64,000 nucleotides of DNA from contig OU744449.1 in the NCBI GenBank assembly GCA_916610825.1, forward strand, positions 8,514,243 to 8,578,242. The letters are read 5' to 3'. Both the position numbers and the translations under genes were made by a program. The notes beneath the pieces are model-generated. The model worked only from the letters and a program-made list of their open reading frames with translations. It had not been told where the DNA came from and did not search any database. Below are positions 12,901 through 27,900 of this stretch, piece by piece. How positions within the stretch are numbered: the first letter of the stretch is position 1; every line of letters begins with the position of its first letter. The DNA comes from Haliclystus octoradiatus. Taxonomy: Eukaryota > Cnidaria > Staurozoa > Stauromedusae > Haliclystidae.

Positions 12901-15900
12901 CATAAAACTCCCAATTGCTACTGTGCACAATAATAATAAAACGTGTTGACAGGAATCAAACAAACAATATAGGAACAAACGAACACAAAGTGAAAACAAC
13001 CTGTTTAGGCTACAGTGAAACCCTGTTAATGTCACTTCGGTTAATATTATGACCCGCAAATTATCATTATTTTCTAGAACCACTGATCATTGTCTATGAA
13101 ATTCCACAAATTCACCCGCTATCATTCTCGATAATATCACGATTCCGCGCTGTGTCACAATTTCGTTTGCTTGCAGTATATGGAAGTGCAGAAACTTCCA
13201 GGATAAGGACTGAAAGCGTAACTCGCGTGCTTTCGAAGTACATTAGTCAAGAAAGACGTTATCGTAGTAGGGTACGTTTAGGAATCTAAAATGCTTAAGA
13301 TTTCATTTCTTTTAGAATGAATTGCATATACTTGATAAACTTAAAAAGCCCCAACCTACGACACTATTTTACTACGACACTATTTTACTACGATACCTTG
13401 ATCATTTGTGAAGTTTTGCGCGATGATACAGATTTTCGATCATTTTCACGTTGAATCGATTTCTTTTGTCCTCGTGGTCCGTTGATCTCAGTATTCACAC
13501 CAAGCGTTGTTGTACATTTATTCACCATTTTTTAAACCTTTGAATTCCTTTAGTTGTATCTTTAGATACAAATGTTGTTCTGATTGATAATAGGCGTCAT
13601 TTAGCATTCTTTTATCATTATTTTAATATATACTTGTATAGATGAAGAATGAAAAAAGTTTGACACTGATATTATCGAACCAAAACATTTGAATATTTCA
13701 GCCATGCACAAAGGCATAAAATCATGTTATAATGTTAGAATGTCCACGGACGTTATAGGTTTGATGAATTTCAGCATAAGTATAACCGTTATTAGTAAAT
13801 TCATATGTTAATAATCCATTGGCTCATGCAAAATCACCTCCTCCAAAAATATACTAATTCAAGAATTTCAGTAGTATGCAACGTTAATTAAAATATAGTT
13901 GAAAAATAAACCAAGGTCAAAATAAATGACTTTTATTGCAAATAACTTGCAGGATGTTTCTATTTAGGCTAATATAAAGTTCCTCTCTTATTTTTTCTTG
14001 CATATAGTATAGGAGATTTTTCTTGTTAAAATTCAACAGGTAAAACTTGAATAATAGACGAATTGTATTGTTCAAAAGACCTATAGATTTCGATAACACG
14101 AGGTGCCAGCTTGCTTATGTATGCAAATCGCAAAGACGTCACCTGTTCTTTATATATTTGCAACCAATAATCTTGACTTCAAACAGAGTGTATGCCTTGT
14201 ATATACGAGAAGTATAAATTTACAAACTAAATGCTAACAAACTAATAGTTATACAAACAACAGCGAAAACAGTTAAAATGTCTGATTGATTGCAAATATT
14301 CATTTCTTTTAAAGAACATGTAAAATTGAGTTGAGCCTCAAATTTTTTTCAGTTTCACGAATTTTCAACATGAAATAATTCTAAATTGCTCTAAATTTTT
14401 TGCTATATTTTGTTCAAATTCCAAACTCAATGTATTATTATTTAAAGTATATCTTATCTTAAGAACACCTTCCAAAATGAGCCTCAACATGTTCGTAATT
14501 TATTCTTTAATTTTCCATCATCTGATTTGTTCTTATAAAAATGGAATGCGTTTATTTTAATTTGTTGTTGTTATGATGATCACCCGGGGGGTAACTTCCA
14601 TACTTTTGGTATACTGGGACGTTCAAATATTAAAGATTACCTTTTTCAAAATCCATAAAAAAATTTTAGGGTGTGCTTAGTCATGAAAATTTATCTTTGA
14701 CGCTTTTGCAATGTTTTTCATTCTGCAAAACAAATTCTGCCTATGAATTTTTCTTTTTGACTTTGTTTTGGTTAAATGTGTCATTCATAAAACATATTTG
14801 GGGTATCTTTTTCATCATGTGGAAAATTTTTATGGTCATTCTGCCAAAGTTCCATTTGAACGACCCCGTCGAAGCGCAATGGAAGTTACCCCCCCCCCCG
14901 GGGATGATCATGGAGTTAATGAACATTTTCTAATGACTATATATACACTATTAACATGTGACATCGTAAACACGCACTGGATTAGAGATTAGTAGCTGTG
15001 TTTCAGTCTAAACACTATAGGAATTATCAATAATTACGACTTAGTGTTTCAAAGGAATAATATAAATAAATCTTACACTGTCATACGGAATTTCAAAGAT
15101 TTCACATCCTTAATTTATGTTTTAAAATTATGATTAATTTATTAAAGATAAAATTATTATAATTATGTATATTTAAAGGACATTATTCGATCATCAACAT
15201 TAAAAATTTAAATAAAACAGATTCTCTTTTTTTAGTTAGTTATTGTATGCTTGCAGTAGCAAAGGTGAATGTTTGTCATACTAGAATATTGATAATGTTT
15301 GAAGAAAATATTATTCTATCACATAAAATATCTTGTTTATTCTTATTGATTTAAAAGAATATATAACTCATTTGAGAGTGGTTCAAAGTTTGCTTTCGAA
15401 ACCAGACAAATTAATTGATTTCATGAGTGCAACAAATCAGAAAAGAAGCACACCTAAACTGGTTTAAGCTGGTTTTAAAGTAGTATCGCTTCATTAAAAT
15501 TGACTTGTTCTTAAAACTGTAAAATAATTATATTTTTGAAACAAAATTTTCAATCAAGTGATAGCATTATACATACAGTCGACAACCCCCCACTGCAAAC
15601 ATATAGCCTTGAACATTGCCTTACTTCAAGCGACATAAAAGAAAATCCGTTATCTGTTTAGGTTGTGACCATGCGGCTAATACCAGCTATATACGAATAA
15701 TCTATATCAATATGGCTAAATATAATAGAAATAAATAACACATTGAACATCACAGAAAAATTAACTTAGTAAAGATCAATTTATTCAATCACACTTTCCT
15801 AGCACCACGAAATTGCATTCCACGATGTTACAGTAACTACCTTCTACTCAATTAGTTTACTCAGCTTCAAAAATAATATTTTTGATGTATCACATTTGAT

Positions 15901-18900
15901 AATTATCATAATATATATTGAGACTACTTGATTGGCTTTACAGTAAAATTCTACCATCGCTGTCATTGAATAATACTATTTATATATATGTACATCTAGA
16001 AATAAAGTCACAGATTGGACGTAGCCTGTTATTCAGACGGCTTTTATCTATTTATTTAAATATATGATATAATAATTAAAATAAATGCCTCTTGATGAGC
16101 AACTATAGCATGAAACTCTGCTTAAAAATCTGACTAACTGAGAAAACGTCTAATTTTAGGACTCTATACTGCTCTGAATTATGTGGATCATTGATGTTTT
16201 GCCACAAATTAAGTTGCATATAATTTTTATGTGTGATCCGTTCATTGCTAACATTGCTATATACAAGCCCGCTCTGCTCTTTACAAGCATTGAGCACTAT
16301 TCATCTGCCACTGCTAATGTTTTAAAATTTAAATGTTCATTTAAATTTTATACATATTATAACATTGCTATATATATATTTTATTCATGATATGATTCGT
16401 TTCAAAGAGTTCGTGTCAACCTGACAGTTATATATAGTCAACCTTGAAGTTATATACCATATTATAAACTACTACCACAATACTCTCTACCATTGGGACC
16501 AGAAGCTTCTGATACTTTCAGTGGCATGCTTTAGTACCTCAGAAGAGAATTATATGAGTACCACGCAAATTTAATATTTCCAAATCTTATTTCAATTATC
16601 TTGCTTCGACACTGTTGACAGTGATTCTCTGTAATATGTCGGAAGTTGAGAAGTTGGAAGATGCTTCCATTGTCATGATAAAGTTAATTGCAAAATCTTC
16701 GCGGAAATGGTAAAACTAACGATCCATTCTACACAATAGACATCAAAAATCTGAAAAGCTCAAAAACTTGTAATTTCAATTCCTCAGAAACCTGACATTC
16801 GAGCGGTTACGTATTCTTTGTGACATCGTACGGAGTGATGCAAATGAATGGCATGCGAATCCCGGATGCTAATATCTTTTGATAGTTATTAAAATAGTTA
16901 AATCCATTTATAAGAGACATAACATCAATTAATGAGAATTAAGATTTAATTAAAACTGGATAAATACTAAGATCAGACTATTCCTGGATAATCATTCTTT
17001 TTAAAGTCATATAATTCAAACTCCAAGGAGAAACAATTATGTTTATTATATCATCATCTTTCACAACTATCACATCAAATCAATAAAAACAAACAATTTG
17101 AAAATTCATGTGTCTGAGGCCATTCGGAATTCAGTGCTTGATTTGTTTCAAAAAGTTCGTGTCAACCCTTTAGTCAATCCCTCATAAATATTTACTTCGC
17201 TATGCTAGGTTACTGTAGTGCCTTTCAAAGTGAGCAGCAGATGGATATGATTAGATAAGAAACATATTCCAAATTTGTTGAGGTTATGCCCTATCTCAGT
17301 GTCTTCTGATAAATGTAAGTAAATCTAAATTTGACCATAAATATTGCAGAAATTGAATGTATCACTTATATCTTACAGGGGATTAGCCCAGATGGATGAG
17401 TATCCGGGACTCTATATCTAATAGTACGTGGATCAAATTCATCCATGTCAATTCATATACTAGAAAATCAGTTGAGAACCGTCTTTCTATGACGTAGGGA
17501 ATTGTCCATGGAGGAAATTTAATTTAATAAATAACAGCGGTGCACTTCTGTAATATGTATCCTGCTCAATCTGCTGGAGTTGATCTGCAGTATCGTGACT
17601 GAGATCATTTACATTCATCATAAGTTCTCTGAATAAAAAAATCATTTCACTATAAATATCAGTGCGGCACCTTCTGTACGACGATACCATCAGCAGTCTG
17701 TTTATTTAATTGTCCGTTTTTCATCTCAACTTTAACATTTAACTTATAAGCATGCATAATCCAATGATAAAAAGTTTTCATAATTTATTATATCAGCTAT
17801 CAAAGAATAGGAAATCATATTGGTCTTCTAATCAAGTCTACTGTTCTTTGCTACACTAATCAGACTACATGAAAATCTTTTCTACTTTTGTGAATTGTTG
17901 ATATCACCTGCTCGGAATATTAATGTTAAAAATTGATTTTCCCCAAGAACATATATATAACCAATAGTGAACCCATTCAATTGTATAAAATGCTAGATCT
18001 CATAAGTAACCTTTTCAAAATAATGTTTTATAGCTGATATAATTATAGAAGAGTTTGTTGTCCTTATCATGAATAAACTTTTTGTAAAAAAAAATAAGAA
18101 CATTTTTTCAGATATTTGAGGCTTAAAATGGGATATTAACATTATTTCTTTTTTCCAATGAGCTCTATATAGACATGTAGTATTATGTCCTCACAATCAG
18201 CCATCACCTTACTTAGTTAATTCAAACAACAGAGATAAAACGTTAACAAATAGTTCAATTATGTTGATGCGTTCTTGAAATTTAACATCCGCTGAAATGG
18301 ATCATACCGTCGAACAGTATATTTCCATGCTTTTTGCGAGACAGAAAGTGAAATAAAATATGTATTGGTGTCAGAGCCACGCCTGGTTAACAACGATCCT
18401 AATGATTCACAATTCAAATATCTTAATTAAAAAATGACAGCGAGAGCACAGCAGAGTTAAATACGCATACCACACATACATACTTTTGCATATATTTATT
18501 ATATTATAATAACAGGAGTCAAAGACTAGATATATTGTTATCATAATTGTTACTAATAGCTTCATGCTTACGCAATCATCAGATAAATAAACTAAAGAAG
18601 TTGTTTTAGTTTATTTGTCTGATGATTGCGTAAGCATGAAACTATTAGTAAAAATTATGAATGTGTAGTCTTTGACTCCTTTTATTATATTTAGCTCTGT
18701 CAAATGACATCGACCACTATTTTTTGCTATTAGATAATATCTAATATTTATTATATTATATAGTTATTGGACAACAATAAGAATGACTGGTGGAATTAGA
18801 TAATTTTTGAAACAGTACCGTTTTATTAATATTCTATTTTTATTAGTATGAATATAATAATTCTCTGATCAGACATATTTTGTAGAAACGAACCAAATAA

Positions 18901-21900
18901 TTTAAATATTGACGTAAAACAGATGACAGTTGCAAATTTCTGCTGTTGTTAAATTAATGTCACCGAATTAATAAGCACATACTCTCCCTTGAAGGAATGT
19001 GATCAACGCCATAAAAGACAGACGTAATATCACAGCTATATCTCATAGTGACTATCAGAAATGAATTAATCTGAGACTATGAATCACTTTATATGATCTT
19101 GATGACATGTTCAAGGTTTTCGTGGATTTATTTGTATTTAACATGTTTTGCTGATATATTATAATATATTTGCCTGTTACCATGTCAGAACGGGGTCAGA
19201 ACGCTTCGGGTTTGAATCAAACTTGAAAAGACTCACCTGAGCAACCTTTTGAGTTTTGTGATGATGCATATTTCCAGATACAGCTTTCATTACACCAGGG
19301 AAACTATTCAAACGATTAAACCCAGAATTAGTAAAAGAACTACTGTTGTATCCATCTAGATTATTCATTTTGTAACTGTTTCTTGCTAAATTACTCTCTG
19401 AGGCCGCTTTGAATTGTGGTTGGATGCCTATACCAAGCTTTCTTGTATGTAACGGTATGTTTTGATCAATAATTTGCCTGCCAATGGATGTTGTTGCTGT
19501 AGAAACATCACTAAGTGAGAATGAAATCTTCCTAGAAGTAGTACTGATATCTCGTCTACGTCCAGATCGTGACTCTGTCTCTCTCTCATGTATTGAACTG
19601 CTGTCTTCTGAAGATGAGGTTGGTGATGTTAATGTCATTAATGGAATTGACGTATCAATATGTCTATTGTTCATCCCATCAGTAGAAGTTTTCATTATGT
19701 TGCGATCTTTTGTTCTATGTTGTATGTTGTTACTAAGACAGCCAGCAGATGTTTTCGAGCCTTTTGCATTGTTTGTTGAATTGTGTTTATCTTTTGATTT
19801 ACAATCACTTCTCAATCGATGAGAATGGTGATAACCTGGGAAATATCAAAGAAACATAATCATAATCATAACATTTAATTATTAAATCACAAACTTACAA
19901 CGCACCAAACAATAATCTCTATTGAAATATTCAAAGCAGGAGACTATTCATTATTTATGTCATTGATTACAAAACGTGCTTTCAAACCAAAAATTGTATC
20001 TAGTAAGGCATCTTAAGAATATCCCATATGATTCAAAATCTCTATCATTTGTTTGAGCTCAAGATTTGATGTGCTTAATAAGTCAAGGAGTGATTTTTGA
20101 AGGGTTTACAATAAAATATAATTAAAAAAACACATGAATAGAATGATGCAATTGATGGAGACGATGAACAGAGGCAAGGAAATACACACAAGGAAGAACA
20201 ATATAAGAAGTAGATAAAAGCACAAAACCTAACAAACTTTTATATTCTTTTTATATTTGAGTTTTAATTAATATAATTTTATAAATGTATAATGTGGTGT
20301 AAGCTGTCTTACTGATTGAACATCGGGCTCAATGCTATACAGCGGAGCTTTAAATAATATGTAAAATTTGAAGTCAAGAATCAGACAATCATGCTTGCTA
20401 CTCAAAATTTCACGCCAAGGCGATCACCAGGCAATCTATCCAATGAAAATCATACAAATCATTGATTTTCATTGAATAAATTGCCTGATGATCGCCTTGG
20501 CGTGAAACTTTGAGTAGCAAACATGATTGTCTGATTTTTGACTTCATATTTTATATATTAATTTTATAGATAATCACTACGTGAAATGAAATTGTAACTT
20601 GAAATAAATGTTGTAATTGCAAATTCAATTCTCTAGTTTTAATAATATATATTTTTATCCGACAAAATTGGTGAATAAAGGGGAAATCTGATTCTAATAC
20701 GAAAATATTTGCATTAATTTATATTCTGTATTAACGTTGAGCTGTTTTCATTTTTCACATGTTGCAAACTTTGCATCTTCTGCAGAAGGCTTACGTGATT
20801 ATATCACCAAATCCACTTTAGACGCTTCGTAAATTCTGAAACCATAATAGCAAGCAGTTTTTGGAAACATTACATGCCTCGCTCTCTCGTTTTCACAAGT
20901 CCTACGTATAAAGTAGCAAGCTACAATCCTTTAAGCTTTCCTGCCTAGGTGTAGCTAAACTCTCCGTTTGCAAATGGGTTGTTGAAAACATTTAAATTGG
21001 AAAAGTTTTTCGCTGTTTATTGAACTTTCAAAACCTTTTTCACAGCCAGTATTATATGATCGATGTCTTAATCTTTTTTGAATTAATCAAACATGGGGAT
21101 CTTAAAAATGCAAAAATGTACTGGAATAGTTGTGCTAACGTCCCATCTTCAGTGATATTTCAAAAGCAGTGAAGAACAATTCAAGAGGAGGATGTCTACA
21201 CCAGCTCTGCATGGACGTGGATGGGAGGGCGCCATTTGAAAAAACATGAAATACTCAAACTCTTTCAACAATCCTGCAAATAATACCAAAAAAGATGTAA
21301 AAACTTGAAAAGGTTGCCCAAAAAGTTCCAATAATATGTAAACAAACGTTCTTCTTTAGAAAGTCAAAAGGAAACCAAAAAAGCTCAATAATCTGATGCT
21401 TCCTACTAAAAAAGTATTTTCTCAGTTGAAATAACTATGAACCCCCCAAAAATGGCATGTCTCTATATAGCCTTCATTTGCTGGGAGTTGATATATATTT
21501 GATGGACAACGCATTCTTTTGAAACTCGACGAGCCAGCCGTTTGTTTAAATCAACTTTACAGCTGTATGTCATTCAGTGCAAAGCTCTTTCCAAAAATCT
21601 ATTTTGATATGTTGATTGCGATTATTGACTATCCAGTCGATAGCATACAAACATTTCTAAACAGATGGCAGTTATTGTCAATGTGAATTCAAACAAAATC
21701 GTAGTTATTCAACAATTTATAAAATATAAATATACAACGCTATGTGTATCATAATAATTAAGAACAAGATAAGTATAGTTTATGACCATTTCTAGTAATA
21801 AGCATATATAAGCATATGGATATAGTTTATACTACATAACAATAATCTTACATATCTTAATTAGTGCATATAGGTTGCATATAACATCGGAAATAGAATA

Positions 21901-24900
21901 GTAATTTCTTGAAAGTTATGAAAGGTTTTAACGATACACATCGATATTTGTATAAAGCAAATTAAGCATACAGATTGATTAAAAATCAATATATATATAT
22001 ATAATAGCATATCCTTATGTACATACATCTTTTATTCTTAGTAAATCCATGCATGTTTTATTACAAGAAATGTTATTGGTTTCAATTATTATACTCAGTA
22101 TCATCCTTACATGCCTGAAAATAGTCTAACAATTAATTAATGAAAGCTATACATGTTTCCAGAATTATTTAATCACTCACATATTTCCATATCATTAATG
22201 GATTTCAAAATGGTACCACAGAGTAGATTTATAAACAGTCTTGCATCGTGGTTCTGTGGTCTCGAAAATAAGACCGAACAGTTCCGGAATATGTTAACTC
22301 GAAAAATAATAGCATTTCACCATACAACTTTTAGCAGCAGGTGTTTGATATACAATTCACAATACAGACTGATTTAAAATTTGTAAACAGTATGCCAAAC
22401 AAATGAAATTCTAAATGTTATCCCTTGACTAAATATTTACATACTTTAACGTCTTTCTACAAATTATAATATATTTCATAACCTATTAAATCAATAAGAT
22501 TTCAATACTTATAATTATTCGGCTTTTAAAGATTTTCTGCCTAAGAAAATATCACATAAATATAGAAAATGTAAATTTTTGCATGCAATTTTTCTACTCG
22601 CATTCTATTTGATATTGTAAATAATGGCTCACAGTTTCAATAACCATAGCAACAAATTCGATGAAAGGCTTGACGCTATCTTTGATGTTATTAAAACGAT
22701 ATACAGGTGTTTTTATATTTACTATTAATATTATTCAAAATCAGCATAACTCATAGATGATCATTAAATATCATATATAGATACAATCATTATTTGGATG
22801 GGAAAACATTGCTGAAGTAAAACGATGAAATAGTCACTGAAAATTAGCTAATTTATAATCGATTGTAATGCACGGTGGTATATAACTTTGATTCATTATT
22901 TACACAGCCAGCATTTGGTCAGCATTTGACCACCCCAGCCAACCAATTTCAACACATTTCGTTGTTGAATTTGGGTTTTGAATATGAGTTTTAGTGGCTG
23001 CCACCTTGCCAGTTGTTGGAATGGGATGCATAGACCAATGACGTCTGTCTTGTTACCCCTCCACATTCAGTTAAGTAATTTTTTGATATCAACATTTAAA
23101 CTGACTGCATAAGCTGCTCACAATTGCTCAGGTACGTAAAAATTAGCTAGTGCAATAGTACATGCTGCTATTGTTGATAATGTAGTTAAAATTTCGCTCA
23201 AAAAACTGTAATTATACGCACAATATATGTCTGAATACTGTCTAAAGAGGATGAAAGAACTCCTGAAAAGATGTAATCCCTTCAATTCACGAGGGCGATA
23301 CGTAGAGATCATGGGAAGCAACTAACTGTTTGATCAAATCATATTCTGCGCATACGTCATTTTATTTTTCCAACTTTTACTCAATCCTCATTTTAATCTC
23401 TTCGCTACTGTATTTTTATAGTATACAAACACATTTATTTTTATTGTATTTTTTTTAAATGTTAATATGAAATTATTGTACTAATTGCTGCGAGCCCTGC
23501 AAGTAGCTTTCTAATCGTAATTAAAGGAAATTCAGCGATGTCATAGGAATTTTCGTATCACTTTTTCTTTGTACATCATTGAAGATTCATATTGATTCCA
23601 GCATAAAATGACGTAATCCTGTCACTGATGTTAAACTACGTATATGATCGATTTAGCGGTGTCATAGGAAATTGTTCGTGTCACAAAAATGTGAAAAACG
23701 TGCTGATGCATGCATATAAATACGTCATCAAACTACGTCATCAAGTCACTGAAGTTGATGTTTGGTGAATTTGGATATTTTTATTTCTTAAGTTTGATTA
23801 CGTCATAAATCCCTTGTCCAATATGTGGCTTACAGTTATATAGTAACACAAATGTATACAGTCACATTGCATTTAGAAAAGTTCTGATCATAATTTCATT
23901 CCTGAACAAATTACAATCCCCGGGTATATATAATCCTTAATTTCTTATCACTTTTGTTTTCCATCATCGTTCAAACCATATTGTGTATTTATAGTTTAGA
24001 AACTATCCTCAAACCTGTAGAAGTTTATAAGTCTTCATTAAGTTTTCAAAAAATTTAACCATTACTGAAAATTATCAAACATGTTTATATTTTCTTGGAC
24101 ATAATTAAGTTTTATAAATATCATATCAAATACACACATATTTCTATGAGGTTTTATCAAATATGAATTTATCATTTACCTATACTTGCAGTACTATTAC
24201 AATTTGTAACAAACAACTAGAAAATATTCAATTTTAATCAAATTTTCCATAATGTAACATTACATATCGAGCTGATGTATGAAATGTCAAGGAAACATTG
24301 TTTTGTAAACATTATCAGAGCAATTGCGATAAAAATTGTGTTTCTTTCTTATAATATGTTCGTTGACACTCAGAAAAGTTTGCAAAGTAACTGTATTTCT
24401 AAAATATCACGAAGGTTTTCTGCAATCTGAATGGTCGAAAGAGCGTGCATGAAACCCTAGGGTAAAACATGGCTCCGAAAACCGCGAAAAACCACAAGCT
24501 TGAAAAAGTTTGATCCGTGATAAAATACAGAATTTATAACTTTTTGATAACAATCCAATAAATATCTCAATAATGGCTACGATTTACAAAACGAAATTTA
24601 GCTCAAGATGTTTATATTTATTGAAAAGCGTGGTGAATGAGTTATTGGTCGTGTAACATGCAAAATAAAACACAGAATGACAGACAATTATAGGCTACGT
24701 CGCTGTTTCAAGGTAAGACTAAAATTTAAATAATAATAACTGCATTAATTTGCTAAAAAACTATTGTACCACTTATATTACAGACGTTCTTGTATATGTC
24801 TTTCTTTATTCGACAATATCTATCTTGTTGTGGGATTCTCTTTGCTTGGTTTATGAATTGAAAATTGAATTTTAAATTGTGAATTCATGAGTTGAAAATT

Positions 24901-27900
24901 CGCCGTCGAATGAGATTCCGACATTTGTTTTATTTTAGAAAAGGGTTACCGCATGCTTGCAAATGTTTGTATTCATATTTACTAAACTCGAACATGTTGG
25001 GAGACACTCGGAAAGCTGAAAATCACTCGCTCGGAGCTCGTGATTTTTTAGCGCTTCACTCGTGTCTCCCGCATGTTCTCGTTTAGTAAATATGAATACA
25101 AACATGGCAAGTATGTGGTAACCCTTTAATCAAGGTAGGTACAGTATATTACTTTGCAAATTGCCAAATTGCAAGTAAAATATTGCCTTTCATACTCAAA
25201 ATGGATTCATGCACAGGTTCTGCATTGCATGCTCCAGCAAACTGTTTTGATTAGCACAGATAATTCCTGGACTGAATAGTGAACATGTTCGGAATCTATG
25301 AAGCATCAATTATTGGAATCTAAAATTTAGCTCTTCATGCGTTTGTTTACTCCTTTAATTGGATATGTGAAATGAATGGGTCAGCTGGTGCCGAGGCATA
25401 AGGCAACCCGTGTATGCGCTTTTATGATGTAAGTTGTATACAGCTCTATTCAATTGTAAATAATCGAAATCAAGTATGCGAAAAAATGATACATATGAGT
25501 TTCCTCTCATCAGCTAATTAATCTAAATTTGTTGGAAATTTGGTTGAAAAGTTTGACACGTTCGCGACTAAAGGTCCTATTCAGATGGAATTTGCAGTTA
25601 TCTGCAACATCAATCAAATTGAAAGGATTCCATAATAGGTATAAAGCACTGTCACGTGTGATTTAACCGTTATGGTCTAATTTTATGCATTCCAACTAAA
25701 AAGAGTTTGACTCAAGATACTGAAGCATTCAGCTCTGCCTGAAGTAACACTCACATATTCATATTGCTTAGGTTAAATGCTATACCTAAGCAAGTACAGC
25801 CCCTAACAATGCATTAATTTTCAATAGAACAATTAATGGAACAACAAAAAACTGCACAAAGCTTCTTTCAGATGAACCTTCTGAAAAAATAATAGAAAAA
25901 CTAAAGAAAAGTAAAATTAATGTTAAAGGATCAATAATTACAACAAAAGGGAAAACAACCTCGATCGAAGTGCCGAATGAAAAGCTAGCCAGCATAAAAT
26001 CATCCTTAAGTAAAGGTAAAATTACCTACAAAGAAATAAAAAAAAGAGATCCAGTGGCAATTATTCCAAATGTTCCGAAATGGATGACATCTAAAGCTAT
26101 CCATGATTCACTGCTTGCTGACAATCCAGACATTTTTGAGAGTCAAAATGACATTATTAATTTATATCTGTTTCCAACAAAAGAGAATGCTCTTGATCAA
26201 AGAGTATCCTTACGACTAGCATCCAAAGCATTCTCTAAGCTTGCCGAGAACAACATGTGGCTAAGACTTGATTCAATACTAAATGTCTGCGCCTATCCAG
26301 ATCTGAAGCCGATTCGATGTTTTCATTGTGGCCGTCTTGGTCACAGTACAAAAAATTGTGAAATGATTGACGAAGAGTCAATTTGCTTTGATTGTGGTGA
26401 TCAACATCCACTAGACAGGAAAAAGAAATGCAGCAGGAAAGAAAGAAAATGTGCCGCATGCTGCAAATCGAAGGCATTCCAATGCAAAGCAACATCGCAT
26501 CACACCTTCGATGGCAGTTGCCCACTACTACTCTTACACATAAAACGCAACATCGGAAATACAACTTTCACAAACGCCACTTATGGAATCATCGAAAAAC
26601 AACTTCAGCATATGACCCAAACAAAATACCGCAATGCCCATCAATAATCAACAATTCCGAATATCAACTGGATTATTTAACTCATCCATCAGTAAATATC
26701 AAGTAACTACGACTAACACGAAAACAAAACTTTATAAAATATTGAAGCATATCGTATTATCCACCATAAACAATTTGTATGTCACAATAACTACATCATT
26801 CACTACTGTAGTCAAATGTTTTTCACAGATCAACCAATACTTTATAACACTTATCTATCTAATAATGCTCTGCTGTGGTGATATACATCCCAACCCTGGA
26901 CCAATTCATAATATTAACATCGTCAGCTGGAACTGCAACAGTCTAAGGGGGAAGCAGCACGAAATCGACCACGTCACTAATAAATTATCACCGAATATCA
27001 TTGCCCTATGTGAAACCAAATTAAACACTAATATCAGCAATAAGCAAATAGACTTAGATGGATTCACTCTACATAGGAAAGACCGTCCCAACAGCACTGC
27101 TGGAGGTGGGCTTGTATTCTACATCAACGACAACATCGCTTGCAGAAGAAAACCTAAATGGGAAAATAACGAAATTGAGATGATGGCATTCGATATTAAA
27201 TTTGGCTTAAAAAAGGTGTTAATAATATTAACATACCGGCCACCAAATTTTGCACTGAAAAAGTATTTTGACTGTCTGAATAGTATTATGGAAACATTAC
27301 TTAGATCAAGATCGGAGGTAGTATTGCTAGGTGATTTAAATTGCGATATTAGCAAAAAAGTGAATAACACTCCTGGACAATCCCTTCAAGAATTTATTGA
27401 TAACTACGCTCTCATCAATCTGATCAATGGACCAACCAGACCATCATCAGGGACATCACTTGATGTCATACTCGTATCGCATCCAAGACACTTTGTTGCT
27501 AGTAACATCATCGCAACTGGAGCTTCCGACCACAGTATCTGCATGACAACATACAAAACTAAATGCCTACGCACACAGCCAAGATTAATAACTTACAGAA
27601 AAACGAAAAATACAAACTTTACTTCACTCAATAATGATCTCTGTGGGATACAATGGGAACGTATGTACACTAATGATAACGGTGAGCTACTGTCAGCCGA
27701 TGATGTATGGAACAGATGGTTCTTTGAAGTTAACTCAGTCATAGAGAAACATTCACCATTGACATCTAAACTTATCAAGGCACAAAGACCACCATGGATT
27801 ACAGCTAAAATCGACGAAGCTATCAGACTCAGAGATCACTTATCGAAGTTACCACGAAATGAAGAAAATATCCGCCGCTTCCACACTCAACGGAATCTAG

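Larger units (their letters stand above)
9228..19236 (-). other. ERG intron 4 (about 10 kb)
   Basis: Holds a near-perfect palindrome 9553-10210, a MITE 14583-14903, a SINE 17376-17622 and a hairpin element 18505-18689. Between them (10211-14575, 14911-17375) the DNA is AT-rich and no gene is recognisable. A 28-base motif near 16393 recurs diverged near 17142. Confidence 0.7.

Noticed and set aside
14673..14992. Three overlapping short frames
   Set aside because: They lie in and across a non-coding MITE with defined ends and target duplication.
26235..26564. 109-residue minus frame inside LINE ORF1
   Set aside because: Antisense of a clear zinc-knuckle protein. The same applies to minus frames at 26906, 27119, 27593, 28484 and 29392.
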